From the NCBI GenBank assembly GCA_965250245.1, contig OZ252296.1, positions 186,001 through 250,000 on the forward strand: 64,000 nucleotides of DNA, written 5' to 3'. Source of the stretch: JABDIP01 sp965250245. GTDB lineage: Bacteria; Pseudomonadota; Alphaproteobacteria; DSM-16000; Inquilinaceae. The position numbers were made by a program, and so were the translations under genes. The notes under the pieces were generated by a model. The model searched no databases and was not told where the DNA came from. It was given only the letters and a program-made list of their open reading frames with translations. This document shows, one piece after another, positions 34,072 to 41,894 of this stretch. Every line of letters starts with the position of its first letter. The stretch's first letter is position 1.

Positions 34072-35142
34072 ATGAAAGTAGATAATGACGATTTGTTCGC
34101 TCGTGCCAATAGTGCCAAAATTCGAGAGAATCTTCGTCGTGCCCCTAGCGTAATAATCGATGGAAAGTTGCTGGAGGCGACACCAGTATTTTCAGCCTAC
34201 TGGTACTTTGCCTACGAACGGCAGAATATGTTTAGGAGGCGATTGAACGGTATAAATGCCGTGGATGCCAGCGACGATTTGATATTGGCAAGACACAGAT
34301 TCACGAACACATATCGTGCTTCCGATCGAGTAAGCCAATACTTGATCCGCAATGTAATTTGGATGAATTCTGGAAAATGGTCTAACGAAGATTTTTACTT
34401 TAGGATCCTTCTCTTCAAGATATTCAATCGGATTGAAACTTGGGAAGCGATCGAAAGTGAATTCGGCGAAATCAGTCTTGGTAGTTATTGCTTCAATTCA
34501 ATAGACAAACTCTTGGCCGATCGCCAGCAGCGCGGGCATCGGAATTATTCTGCAGCGTACATCATGCCATCTGCAGGTCGCGTATTCGGTCATAAATCGA
34601 AGCACGCAAATCATTTGCGCCTGCTTGAGTGGATGATCAGAGAGGGCTATCCAGCGAAGTTGTGTTCCTGCGCATCTATGGCGGATGCTTTTAGGCTTTT
34701 GTCCGCCGCCCCGTCTATTGGGCCGTTCTTAGCCTATCAGTTTACTACCGATCTAAATTACAGTCCGCTGACAGATTTCTCAGAAATGGAATTCGTTGTT
34801 GCAGGCCCGGGTGCAATAGACGGAATATCCAAATGTTTCGTCAACTCAGAGCGAGTCGCCCCTGAGCGTATTATTGAGCATATGGCAGAACATCAATTCG
34901 AATATTTTGATTATTTTGGAATGAGTTTCATCGATCTCTGGGGGCGGCCTCTCCAGTTAATTGACTGCCAGAATATCTTCTGCGAAATATCGAAATACTC
35001 GCGCGCTGCCTATCCTGAGATTTCAGGACAATCTGGTCGATCACGCATCAAACAAAAGTATAAGCCAGCAGGCCGACTTCCCCGACCTTGGTACCCCCCG
35101 CAGTGGGCCATCAATGACAAGATCACTGCCGAACTCGGTTGA
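34072..35142 (+). CDS. Putative DNA base hypermodification protein (HMUDK helical / aGPT-PPlase2-like)
   Basis: A 356-residue protein in AT-rich DNA. Residues 41-95 hold the family pattern: SAYWYFAYERQNMFRRRL followed by RFTNTYRASDRVSQYLI (76-92), which I recognise from the helical domain of phage 5-hydroxymethyl-dU DNA kinase and the related alpha-glutamyl/putrescinyl-thymine pyrophosphorylase clade. In phages these act in thymine hypermodification; chromosomal copies are thought to be part of DNA modification or defence loci. Its stop is 2 bases from the end of the convergent MazG gene. ATG 34072 gives the full domain; the G+C is far below polA. Confidence 0.75.
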   Translation: MKVDNDDLFARANSAKIRENLRRAPSVIIDGKLLEATPVFSAYWYFAYERQNMFRRRLNGINAVDASDDLILARHRFTNTYRASDRVSQYLIRNVIWMNSGKWSNEDFYFRILLFKIFNRIETWEAIESEFGEISLGSYCFNSIDKLLADRQQRGHRNYSAAYIMPSAGRVFGHKSKHANHLRLLEWMIREGYPAKLCSCASMADAFRLLSAAPSIGPFLAYQFTTDLNYSPLTDFSEMEFVVAGPGAIDGISKCFVNSERVAPERIIEHMAEHQFEYFDYFGMSFIDLWGRPLQLIDCQNIFCEISKYSRAAYPEISGQSGRSRIKQKYKPAGRLPRPWYPPQWAINDKITAELG

Positions 35143-35144
35143 CA

Positions 35145-36449
35145 CTAAGTTTCCAATGCAAGTGGCTCGAAACGTAGATTTCGCTTTTTGAGATCGACAA
35201 AGACCCTTCCTTGCTTGTAATGGCGAAGTTGCTGAAACACTCTATAGCCCTCGCGGATGGCACGCTCCCACTCCCAGAATTTGTTGTCGTAGACTTCATG
35301 GCCAACTGTTAGTTCGCGAACCTTCTTGAGCAACGAGAAGGGGATCTCTTCGTCTTTGGGGAATAGTGGCCGTTCGTCGGCCGGAATATCGCCGCGAAGT
35401 TCTTTTGCCCGTCGCGAGGCTTCCCAGTGGATAAATTTGATGACTAGTTCTTCCACTACCGCCGATCGTCCACTGTCTTGAGCTTGCTTGGTGCGCGGGC
35501 AACTATCACGTTTGATTTTCATTAGATCGCGTAGTACCGGCGACCAACCAAGACAGGCTGCATTGGCTAGATGCAATACATCATGAAAGCGATATCCATC
35601 CGCCTCGTAGTGCTGGTCCTTTAGCGGATCTCCCAACATATTTCCATTCCAGAACATCTGCGATGTGTCATTCGATACAGATTGGAAATCGATGTAAAAA
35701 TTCCTTGGCAATTGTTCTTGTGCTGGCGAATTCTGGTCGTGCAAGGGCGTCGGCCGACCGTCGCCTCGTGCACTTGCTTTCCTAAAATTGGCCTCGGCCA
35801 CTTCGTCCATATCGAGTTCATAAAGCGAAGCGATGGCACAGAGATGCCACGCGATATCACCCAGGATTGTCTCGATTGGGCGGTCTCGGAGTTCGGTATT
35901 AATCTCTAATTCATTCTGTGGTAGGAGGTGGCGCATGAGCTGGGCGCCAAGTTGAGTGAGAACCGCTGCGCAAACGGTAAGTAGCGTGCCACCATCAGTC
36001 CTGGCAGTATGAAATGCCAGTTTCTGATAGTCAGAGATTTTTCGGCGCGGGTTCTTCTCAAAAGCAATTGCTTCTTCTAGAAACCGATTGATATCGTCCG
36101 GTGAGAGCCCCTTTCCAATCTCGGCGTTTTGAGTGCTGTCAAAGCCAAGCTTGGACTTCAGATATACTATGTTCGCCAATAGGATGTCTGGGCTGTCGCC
36201 TGTGTCCTCAATCCGCGCAAGTGCAAAGGCGTACCACATAGCATCGCCGAGTTCCTCGCGGAGTTCGGCTTTAGCCAACGGCGACGATAGCGCACCCCCT
36301 TCTTGCAACGTTTCTTTCTTTACTGCCGAAACAATAGATCCAATTTCGCTGGCGAGCCCATAAGTCGCAATCTCTCTGGGGTTTGCCAGATGGACCCTTG
36401 AGAACTGATCAGTTCGATCAACAAAGGCTGCATATTGTTTTATCAACAT
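35145..36449 (-). CDS. Tandem MazG-like nucleoside triphosphate pyrophosphohydrolase family protein
   Basis: A 434-residue cytoplasmic protein. The first MazG-like all-alpha unit (about 25-110) has ASEIGSI and ELREELGDAMWY, the acidic metal-binding motifs; a second (about 160-225) has ILGDIAWHLCAIASLYELD and VAEANFRK. The C-terminal half contains FHDVLHLANAACLGW and a conserved helical domain seen in this family. Members hydrolyse (d)NTPs to monophosphates. The ATG overlaps the Nmad2 stop (TAATG), showing translational coupling; this favours 36449 over the longer frame. It is the last gene of a three-gene operon. Confidence 0.78.
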   Translation of the reverse strand: MLIKQYAAFVDRTDQFSRVHLANPREIATYGLASEIGSIVSAVKKETLQEGGALSSPLAKAELREELGDAMWYAFALARIEDTGDSPDILLANIVYLKSKLGFDSTQNAEIGKGLSPDDINRFLEEAIAFEKNPRRKISDYQKLAFHTARTDGGTLLTVCAAVLTQLGAQLMRHLLPQNELEINTELRDRPIETILGDIAWHLCAIASLYELDMDEVAEANFRKASARGDGRPTPLHDQNSPAQEQLPRNFYIDFQSVSNDTSQMFWNGNMLGDPLKDQHYEADGYRFHDVLHLANAACLGWSPVLRDLMKIKRDSCPRTKQAQDSGRSAVVEELVIKFIHWEASRRAKELRGDIPADERPLFPKDEEIPFSLLKKVRELTVGHEVYDNKFWEWERAIREGYRVFQQLRHYKQGRVFVDLKKRNLRFEPLALET

Positions 36450-37111
36450 TAGGAAGCCGCCTTGTTTAACAGAAGTTCCTTCAGTTTCTTGTCGTGAGAC
36501 CAATCTGCGGGATCATGTCGAAACCCACTCTCAGGCAGACTGTGAAGCCACTCAATAAAATCTATTTTCAGCGCTTCGCTATCGACTTTGTATGTGAAGC
36601 CCCTTCCGCGGTGGATGAGGGATTTGAACTTGTCTGGTATCTCCTGCGCCTTGTTGCCCCAATACGCGTATTCGTGTCCAACCAATACACTCTCTGTAGT
36701 TTCTGTATCGCGCTTCAAGTTGCCTAGTCCGACGAGACTACCTGCGTCACTATGGAAAGATTTCTCCTGTATCCAAGCGCCCGAGTCCGGGCAGCGGTGG
36801 TAGATATTATCTCCAAAACAGAGACAAAGAGAGCCGCCCATTTGAGGCCGCTTAATTAGGAAGTCTGGATTGTCCCAATAACTCTGGAAATCGGTGATCT
36901 TGTTGACAGACATCCAGTAGATCATTTGACCGTCGAGACCATATTTCTTGGGGCCAAACCCAACTATTACGTCTCCAATAGCTGCGTGTTTTCGAATTTG
37001 GGGTTTACAACATGCAAGCGTGCAAACTCCAAAGAATGGGTTCGGAGCAAACCCTCTATCGTGATCGATGACGTATCTGTAGAGGCGTTGAATTCTCTTT
37101 GACCCGCTCAT
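36449..37111 (-). CDS. Nmad2-family putative nucleotide modification protein
   Basis: A 220-residue protein. It opens with RLYRYVIDHDRGFAPNPFFG and CTLACCKPQIR, continues with GDVIVGFGP and later GDNIYHRCPDSGAW and EYAYWGNKAQEIP; these are the conserved blocks of nucleotide-modification-associated domain 2 (Nmad2). The biochemical activity of the family is not established; it is found with base-modification genes. ATG 37111 forms an ATGA overlap with the upstream gene and TAATG with the downstream MazG gene, so the three proteins are translated together. Confidence 0.85.
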   Translation of the reverse strand: MSGSKRIQRLYRYVIDHDRGFAPNPFFGVCTLACCKPQIRKHAAIGDVIVGFGPKKYGLDGQMIYWMSVNKITDFQSYWDNPDFLIKRPQMGGSLCLCFGDNIYHRCPDSGAWIQEKSFHSDAGSLVGLGNLKRDTETTESVLVGHEYAYWGNKAQEIPDKFKSLIHRGRGFTYKVDSEALKIDFIEWLHSLPESGFRHDPADWSHDKKLKELLLNKAAS

Positions 37112-37557
37112 GGTGCACACTCATGAGGCTCAATCTCTATTTCGTCCGCCGGATCGCCGCCGGGCGTTTGGAAAGCATTGGCGCAATCTGAACCCAATTC
37201 CATCTTTAGCTGATCTGCATCCCAAGGGATCTGAGCCGTGCCATATTTCAGAACCAAAGGGTGAATTGAGGATTTTTGTTGCCCCGGGGCCCAAATTCCA
37301 ACTATGTGACAGATACCGGCGCGAGCAGCTTCAAGAGCGGCTGCTTCCACATTTGAATCAGCTGTTTCCTGGTCAAATAGCACAAAGATCAACGCGTCTG
37401 CCGCGGAGAAAGAGGTGTTGTCATCGTTACTGTGAATGAAATTGACGGTGGAGAGGTCGATTTCAGCCTCTGAGAGCAGCTTGAACACGTCGATTTCAGA
37501 TGTCTCGCTCTTCTCCGAAAGAGCTACAAAGACTTTTCGATTTGTGGTCTGTTTCAT
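37108..37557 (-). CDS. Small TIR / nucleoside deoxyribosyltransferase-like protein
   Basis: A 149-residue protein. The pattern is a Rossmann-like alternation: strand KVFVALSE, helix, strand STVNFIHS, then FSAADALIFVLFDQE and a helix NVEAAALEAARAGI with a Glu, followed by strand HIVGIWAPG. The Asp-rich turn and the helix Glu are arranged as in TIR domains and nucleoside 2-deoxyribosyltransferases (the DRHyd group), which cleave N-glycosidic bonds. The resemblance is by eye only. ATG 37557 has GGAG 10 bases upstream. First gene of the operon with Nmad2 and MazG. Confidence 0.5.
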   Translation of the reverse strand: MKQTTNRKVFVALSEKSETSEIDVFKLLSEAEIDLSTVNFIHSNDDNTSFSAADALIFVLFDQETADSNVEAAALEAARAGICHIVGIWAPGQQKSSIHPLVLKYGTAQIPWDADQLKMELGSDCANAFQTPGGDPADEIEIEPHECAP

Positions 37558-37675
37558 TAGAACCAGTCTCCTGATACACGAGCCATCGGACATGAAGTAG
37601 AACTAATGCGAAGGCGAATTGTGTTCTTAAAATATTTCGACTCTAGATAATGAGATTTTCAATCGCCGTTTATTC

Positions 37676-38884
37676 TCAAATATAGAAATGCTTGCTGACC
37701 TCTTTTGAGCCCACAAATTGAGAGAGTAGCCGGTAATTCTTTGTTTCCCTACGAACTCGCCCGGCCACAATAGCCGGATGAACGTTGACGGATTGTGCGA
37801 ATGAAATGACCCTGAATGGTGTCGCCCGGCCAATCAGCTTGGCAGCATCCCAAGCCGCATTTGGAATTAGCGCTTCTTCAGCCAGTTGGTCAGCCTCTCC
37901 TTCGATCGACCAGTCTTCCTCATGATCCGATTCGTCTAGGCTAAGATCATCAATGTAAAGGTCATTATCAGACGATACATGTTTCCAAACATGCGCTGTC
38001 TCATGAAGAAGGCAGAACCAGAAATTGTCGAGGCGGTCATATCGAAGAGTCAGGCCGATAACAGGCATGCCCTCAGCTGTTCTCATCGCCGCGCCATCCA
38101 AATGCGTTCTTGGTAGATGTTTCGCGCAGACAACCGCGATGCCGATTTGGCCTAGAGCTTCCACAGCACGCTTGGGGCCATCCGGCAGACGACTTAGCGT
38201 GGCCAAAAAACGCAGAAATCTCTCATCGATCGCATCGCTGCTATATATGGTCTTGGGCGGATTCTCGCGCGCTCTCGCGAGCACATGAAGACACCAGGCT
38301 TGAAGAGCATAGGGGTCCATCCGCGCGTTCAGGCGCGCCGAATTGTTCTTCCTATAAAATGCAAACGGTAACGCCTTAGACCCGCCCGCGCGCTCAATTA
38401 AGTCGCCAATCAACTGTTCAGCTTTGCGCCTTGGATTGGTGACTCTTGGCAGCCAACCGCGTTTCACCATCTCGAAGACTGGAAACTTGTCCCAACGGAT
38501 CTCGTTGCCTGCAGTGGATTCCTGCGAGCCATCTCCGATAAGCACGTCTGCCGGAATGCCAAGGTGCTGGTTCAAGGCTCGGATCATCTTAAGTGTCAAA
38601 GGCCGTTTGCCGGAGAGGACTTCGGATACTTTCGCGCGGCTGCCGATGTATTTCACAATATCCGATTGAGCCAGGCCGGCCTGTTCCATACGGAACTCAA
38701 TCGCCTGAATTGGAGTTGGTAAGTCGATTGCAAAGTGTTCATCTTCGTAAGCCTCGACTAGTGTTACGAGCACGTCGAACTCATCACGCTCGACACTTCC
38801 CGCTGCCGCGCCCATGAGGCGATCAATCTGCTCAAGAGCAGCTTCATAGTCCGAATCATTTCGGATAGGGCGCACCACGCTCAT
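37676..38884 (-). CDS. higA: HigA-type antitoxin fused to ImmA/IrrE metallopeptidase domain
   Basis: A 402-residue protein. An N-terminal helical stretch is followed by an XRE helix-turn-helix (about 58-115: LAQSDIVKYIGSRAKVSEVLSGKRPLTLKMI), as in HigA antitoxins. The C-terminal half is an ImmA/IrrE-type zinc peptidase domain with HETAH near residues 291-295. It is much longer than plain HigA (about 100 residues). ATG 38884 lies 1 base after the higB stop and has GGGGAGG upstream, so it is cotranscribed with the toxin. The peptidase part may degrade the repressor in response to damage, as ImmA does for ImmR; that is inference. Confidence 0.85.
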   Translation of the reverse strand: MSVVRPIRNDSDYEAALEQIDRLMGAAAGSVERDEFDVLVTLVEAYEDEHFAIDLPTPIQAIEFRMEQAGLAQSDIVKYIGSRAKVSEVLSGKRPLTLKMIRALNQHLGIPADVLIGDGSQESTAGNEIRWDKFPVFEMVKRGWLPRVTNPRRKAEQLIGDLIERAGGSKALPFAFYRKNNSARLNARMDPYALQAWCLHVLARARENPPKTIYSSDAIDERFLRFLATLSRLPDGPKRAVEALGQIGIAVVCAKHLPRTHLDGAAMRTAEGMPVIGLTLRYDRLDNFWFCLLHETAHVWKHVSSDNDLYIDDLSLDESDHEEDWSIEGEADQLAEEALIPNAAWDAAKLIGRATPFRVISFAQSVNVHPAIVAGRVRRETKNYRLLSQFVGSKEVSKHFYI

Positions 38885-38885
38885 G

Positions 38886-39179
38886 CTAAACCTCCCCGGC
38901 ATCAACTTTGTCATAAGCGGCATGATTGCCAATGAATCGGACGAAGACGACGCCGACTTCATAATCTATCCGCACAATCAGGCGAAACTTGTTGCCAGCT
39001 ATGTTGAACACAACGCGGTTGTCCTTAAGGATGCTGGCGTTCCGGTACTGTTCCTTAATGTCCGCCGGCGTTTTCCAATCCGCCTTCGCTGCTTCGTGAT
39101 ACCAGCTGTCTAGTGCAGCCTTGGCTCTCGGTTCGTTGTCTCCAAACTCGCGGAGCCTCTTTCGGGAGATGACGTGCAT
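38886..39179 (-). CDS. higB: HigB-type mRNA interferase toxin
   Basis: A 97-residue RelE-fold toxin of the HigB family: MHVISRKRLREF at the start, WYHEAAKADW in the middle, and the strands NRVVFNIAGNKFRLIVRI and VFVRFIGNHAAYDKVDA at the end, all family hallmarks. Arg and Lys residues of the central strands are the usual RNA contacts. I start at ATG 39179 rather than the preceding GTG. It is followed directly by higA. Promoter and operator are visible upstream. Confidence 0.92.
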   Translation of the reverse strand: MHVISRKRLREFGDNEPRAKAALDSWYHEAAKADWKTPADIKEQYRNASILKDNRVVFNIAGNKFRLIVRIDYEVGVVFVRFIGNHAAYDKVDAGEV

Positions 39180-39191
39180 CACCAGATTCCC

Positions 39192-39238
39192 AACATACCC
39201 TATTTGAGACCAATGTCAAGTGCTCCCTATAAGGGAGC
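39192..39238 (-). promoter_or_regulatory. higBA promoter and operator
   Basis: Reading the minus strand: a -35 TTGACA (39219-39214), 16-base spacing, and a -10 TATGTT (39197-39192) lead into higB 13 bases further on. Immediately upstream of the -35 lies a 17-base perfect dyad GCTCCCTATAAGGGAGC (39222-39238; 7-base arms, 3-base centre). The position suits autoregulation by HigA or the HigBA complex. Confidence 0.65.
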
Positions 39239-39375
39239 ATACCATGCGGCCATGACGCCGAGTCAACCCTCGGATTTAGCTAACTTGCCGACCGCGTTGG
39301 CCCTCACATGCACGCCGTCCAGGTTTCCTAAGCTCAGCGGCCCTTTCAATCAGTTCGAGCAACCTAAACGCTTGC

Positions 39376-40617
39376 TCACCCTTGGCCCGCTCCATCCAAA
39401 CTCCGTATCCGCCTTAGCTCCGGGAACCACCGCGCCCAAACCCCCGCAACCGCCATCGTCCCGATCCCACCGAACGTCACCGCGAACACCGCGCTGGTCC
39501 AGGCCGCCATCACGCCGGCGCGGAATTCGCCGAGTTCGTTGGAGGCGCCGATGAAGACCATGTTGACGGCGTTGACCCGGCCGCGCACCGCGTCGGGGGT
39601 CCAGACCTGGATCAGGGTCTCGCGGACATAGACGCTGACCATGTCGGTGGCGCCCACCAGCACCAAGGCGGCGATGGAGAGCCAGACGATGTTCGAGAGG
39701 CCGAACACCGCGGTCGAGAGGCCGAAGGCGGCGACGAAGACGAACAGGATGGTGCCGGCGCGGTCGCGGATCGGATGGCCGGCGAGATAGAGGGCGACGG
39801 AGATCGCGCCGACCCCGGGGGCGGCCCGCAGCATGCCCAGCCCCCACGGGCCCAACTCCAGGATGTCCCTTGCGTAGACCGGCAGCAGGGCCGTCGCCCC
39901 GCCCAGCAGCACGGCGAAGAGATCGAGCGAGATCGCGCCCAGCACCACCCGGTTGGAACCGATGTAGCGGAAGCCGGCCAGCACGGTGGTCCAGTCGACC
40001 TTGGGCGGCAGGTCGCGCGTCTTCGGCCTCGGCACCAGCAGGACGAGGATCGTCGCCAGCACGAGCAGGGCAAGGGCGCCGCCATAGGCGGCCGGGGCCG
40101 CGATGCCGTAGAGCAGCCCGCCGGCGACCGGGCCGACGATGGTGGCGGTCTGCCACGATGCGGTGTTGAGCGCCACCGCGCCCGCCAGCTTTTCCCTCGG
40201 CACCAGATTGGCGACCAGGGAATTGGCGGCCGGGCCGTAGAAGGCCCGCGCGATGCCGAAGACCAGCAGGATCGCGAAGATCGGCGCCACGCTGTCCAGC
40301 CCGCGAAAGGTCAGCCAGGCCAGCAGGGCCACGCACAGGGCCTCGACGGCGATCGTCGCGGCCATGATGTTGCGGCGGCCGAAGCGGTCGGCGGCCTGCC
40401 CGGTCACCAGCACCAGCAGTGGCGACGGCAGGAACTGGATCAGCCCGACCAGGCCCAGATCGAGCGGATCGCGGGTGATGTCATAGACCTGCCAGCCGAC
40501 CGCCACGCTGGTGACCTGCACCGCGAACACGGACGCGAACCGGCCGAACCAGTAGTAGCGAAAGGCGGGGATGGCGAAGGCCGGCCAGCGGCTCTCCTCG
40601 CGCGACGGCGGATTCAA
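39376..40617 (-). CDS. MFS exporter, EntS/MFS_3-like
   Basis: A 413-residue membrane protein with about 11-12 helices. FRYYWFGRFASVFAVQVTSVAVGWQVYDIT is the opening of the MFS_3/EntS-like group (given here in two parts: residues 19-48), and the loop QAADRFGRRNIMA is the MFS signature. Members export siderophores or other small molecules. The start appears to be TTG at 40617 with GAGGAA about 5 bases upstream; there is no better ATG before the first helix. Its end lies close to the right edge of the AT-rich island. Confidence 0.87.
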   Translation of the reverse strand: MNPPSREESRWPAFAIPAFRYYWFGRFASVFAVQVTSVAVGWQVYDITRDPLDLGLVGLIQFLPSPLLVLVTGQAADRFGRRNIMAATIAVEALCVALLAWLTFRGLDSVAPIFAILLVFGIARAFYGPAANSLVANLVPREKLAGAVALNTASWQTATIVGPVAGGLLYGIAAPAAYGGALALLVLATILVLLVPRPKTRDLPPKVDWTTVLAGFRYIGSNRVVLGAISLDLFAVLLGGATALLPVYARDILELGPWGLGMLRAAPGVGAISVALYLAGHPIRDRAGTILFVFVAAFGLSTAVFGLSNIVWLSIAALVLVGATDMVSVYVRETLIQVWTPDAVRGRVNAVNMVFIGASNELGEFRAGVMAAWTSAVFAVTFGGIGTMAVAGVWARWFPELRRIRSLDGAGQG

Positions 40618-40729
40618 ACGGGGTTCCTCGGGTTCATGGGTTCAGGCTACAGCCAACCCACCGTAGTGCGTTCTGGCTTGGTTCGGACGATTTTCAGAGC
40701 CCGTCGAGAAGGCGGGCCACGTCCACCAC

Positions 40730-40854
40730 GCCGTCATCGCGAGCGTCCCTCGACGGGCTCAGGATGAGGGCGCGGCGGTCCACTCCCTCGGCCAACGGTG
40801 GATTGCCGCGTCGAACCTTGTCTTGAGCCAGTCGAAGCGGGCTCCACGCAATGA
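40730..40854. repeat. Degenerate R3-type repeat with a second repeat embedded
   Basis: The ends (GTCATCGCGAGCG and CGCAATGACG) and the inner GGATTGCCGCG match the R3 units at 48741 and 62488. Between them sit CCCTCGACGGGCTCAGGATG (40747-40766) and the related CCTTGTCTTGAGCCAGTCG (40819-40837), which belong to another widespread intergenic repeat. It looks like one element inserted in, or recombined with, another. Confidence 0.55.
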
Positions 40855-40874
40855 CGCCGGGCCTATCCATTGGT

Positions 40875-40944
40875 GTCATTCCCGCGAAGGCGGGAATCCA
40901 GTCAAGACCGGCGCTTCCTGGATTCCCGCCTTCGCGGGAATGAC
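40875..40944. repeat. Dispersed inverted repeat, family R2 (copy 1)
   Basis: Arms 40875-40901 and 40918-40944 are exact 27-base inverse complements (core ATTCCCGCGAAGGCGGGAAT, itself a hairpin) around 16 bases. The same arms occur at 61148-61236. Confidence 0.92.
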
Positions 40945-40987
40945 AAGGTCGGGGAGGCCGCCGAGTGGGGATCGGATAATCCCGTCC

Positions 40988-41752
40988 TCAGAACTTCCCG
41001 TTGTCGTTCTTCCACTCGGCACGTGGCGCAACCGCCTCGACGGTGTCCCAATGCTCCACCAGCTTGCCCTCGGCGACGCGGAACAGGTCGTAGAAGGCGG
41101 TGTGGGTGCCGTCCCGTGCACCCTCGCTGACGGCGAGGACGAAATTGCCCTCGGCGAGCACGCGGTGCAGGCGGTCGTGGCGGGTCTCGGGGGCCGGGTC
41201 GGGCGGGGATTGCAGGGCGGCGCGAAGAGCCGGCAGGCCGTCGGCGAGGTTCGGGTTGTGCTGGGTGAAGGTCTCGGCGTCGATGTATTGGGGCAGGGCA
41301 TCCAGGCGGCGTTCGATCAGGATGTCTTCAACGAAGCTGCGGACCAGAGCGCGGTTGGCCTCGGTGAGGGCATGGTCGGCCGCCTCGGTCGGGCCGTCGA
41401 CCATGCTGTGGCCGGAGGGGTTGGGCCCCTGACGTGGCTGGATGTTGTCCCAGTGCTCGACGGCCAGGTCGCCCTCGAAGCGGAAGACCTCGAAGCCGAT
41501 CCGGCGGCTGGCGAAATCGTACTCGGTGTGGCCGAAGACGTAGTCGCCGTCGGAGAAGGCGCGCACGATGTTGACCCGGGGATTGGTCTTCGACAGGCGC
41601 TGGAACAGCGCCGCCAGCCCCTCCCGCCCTTCATGGGTCTGGGGGTTGTGCTGGATATAGGTGTCCGGGTGGATGACCTCCACCGCCGCCGGGTTGCCGG
41701 TCTCGATGCCCTTCAGCAGGGCGCGGATCCGGTCCTTTCGGTTCAGGGTCAT
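40988..41752 (-). CDS. Tandem SnoaL-like (NTF2-fold) protein
   Basis: A 254-residue protein of two related NTF2-fold units (about 5-115 and 130-248). Each carries an x-QHNP motif (YIQHNPQTHEGREGL and FTQHNPNLADGLPAL) and a VFGHTEYDF / VLAVSEGARDG strand followed by FEGDLAVEHWDNIQ / AEGKLVEHWDTVE, typical of SnoaL-like proteins of unknown substrate. ATG 41752 begins 142 bases after the TRAP binding-protein gene on the same strand; it may act on the transported compound. Confidence 0.8.
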   Translation of the reverse strand: MTLNRKDRIRALLKGIETGNPAAVEVIHPDTYIQHNPQTHEGREGLAALFQRLSKTNPRVNIVRAFSDGDYVFGHTEYDFASRRIGFEVFRFEGDLAVEHWDNIQPRQGPNPSGHSMVDGPTEAADHALTEANRALVRSFVEDILIERRLDALPQYIDAETFTQHNPNLADGLPALRAALQSPPDPAPETRHDRLHRVLAEGNFVLAVSEGARDGTHTAFYDLFRVAEGKLVEHWDTVEAVAPRAEWKNDNGKF

Positions 41753-41894
41753 GGCTGGCTCCCCTGTTTTCGCGAACCGCGGCCGGCCGCGCCCCCGACG
41801 GCCCGCTCACCTGTCCGCTGCGCAGGGTGAGTGGCCTGTCGAGGTGCGATCGGGGTCGGCAGGGGATAAACCCCCGCCGCTCCCTTCAGGCGAC

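Larger units (their letters stand above)
40618..40987. other. 370-base gene-free region with composite repeats
   Basis: It holds two separate dispersed elements: a degenerate R3-type unit interrupted by a CTCGACGGGCTCAGGATGAG-type motif and its counterpart (40730-40854), and a clean R2 inverted repeat (40875-40944). The first 60 bases carry the ribosome site of the MFS gene. I see no coding potential. Confidence 0.7.

Noticed and set aside
39276..39395. A 39-codon minus-strand frame (MERAKGEQAFRLLELIERAA...) overlapping the MFS stop
   Set aside because: It has a coding-like helical sequence and may be a remnant left at the island edge, but it is too short and has no supporting ribosome site or homology that I can judge.
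40870..40950. CRISPR array
   Set aside because: Repeats here are single inverted pairs, not several direct repeats with unique spacers. No cas genes were seen anywhere.
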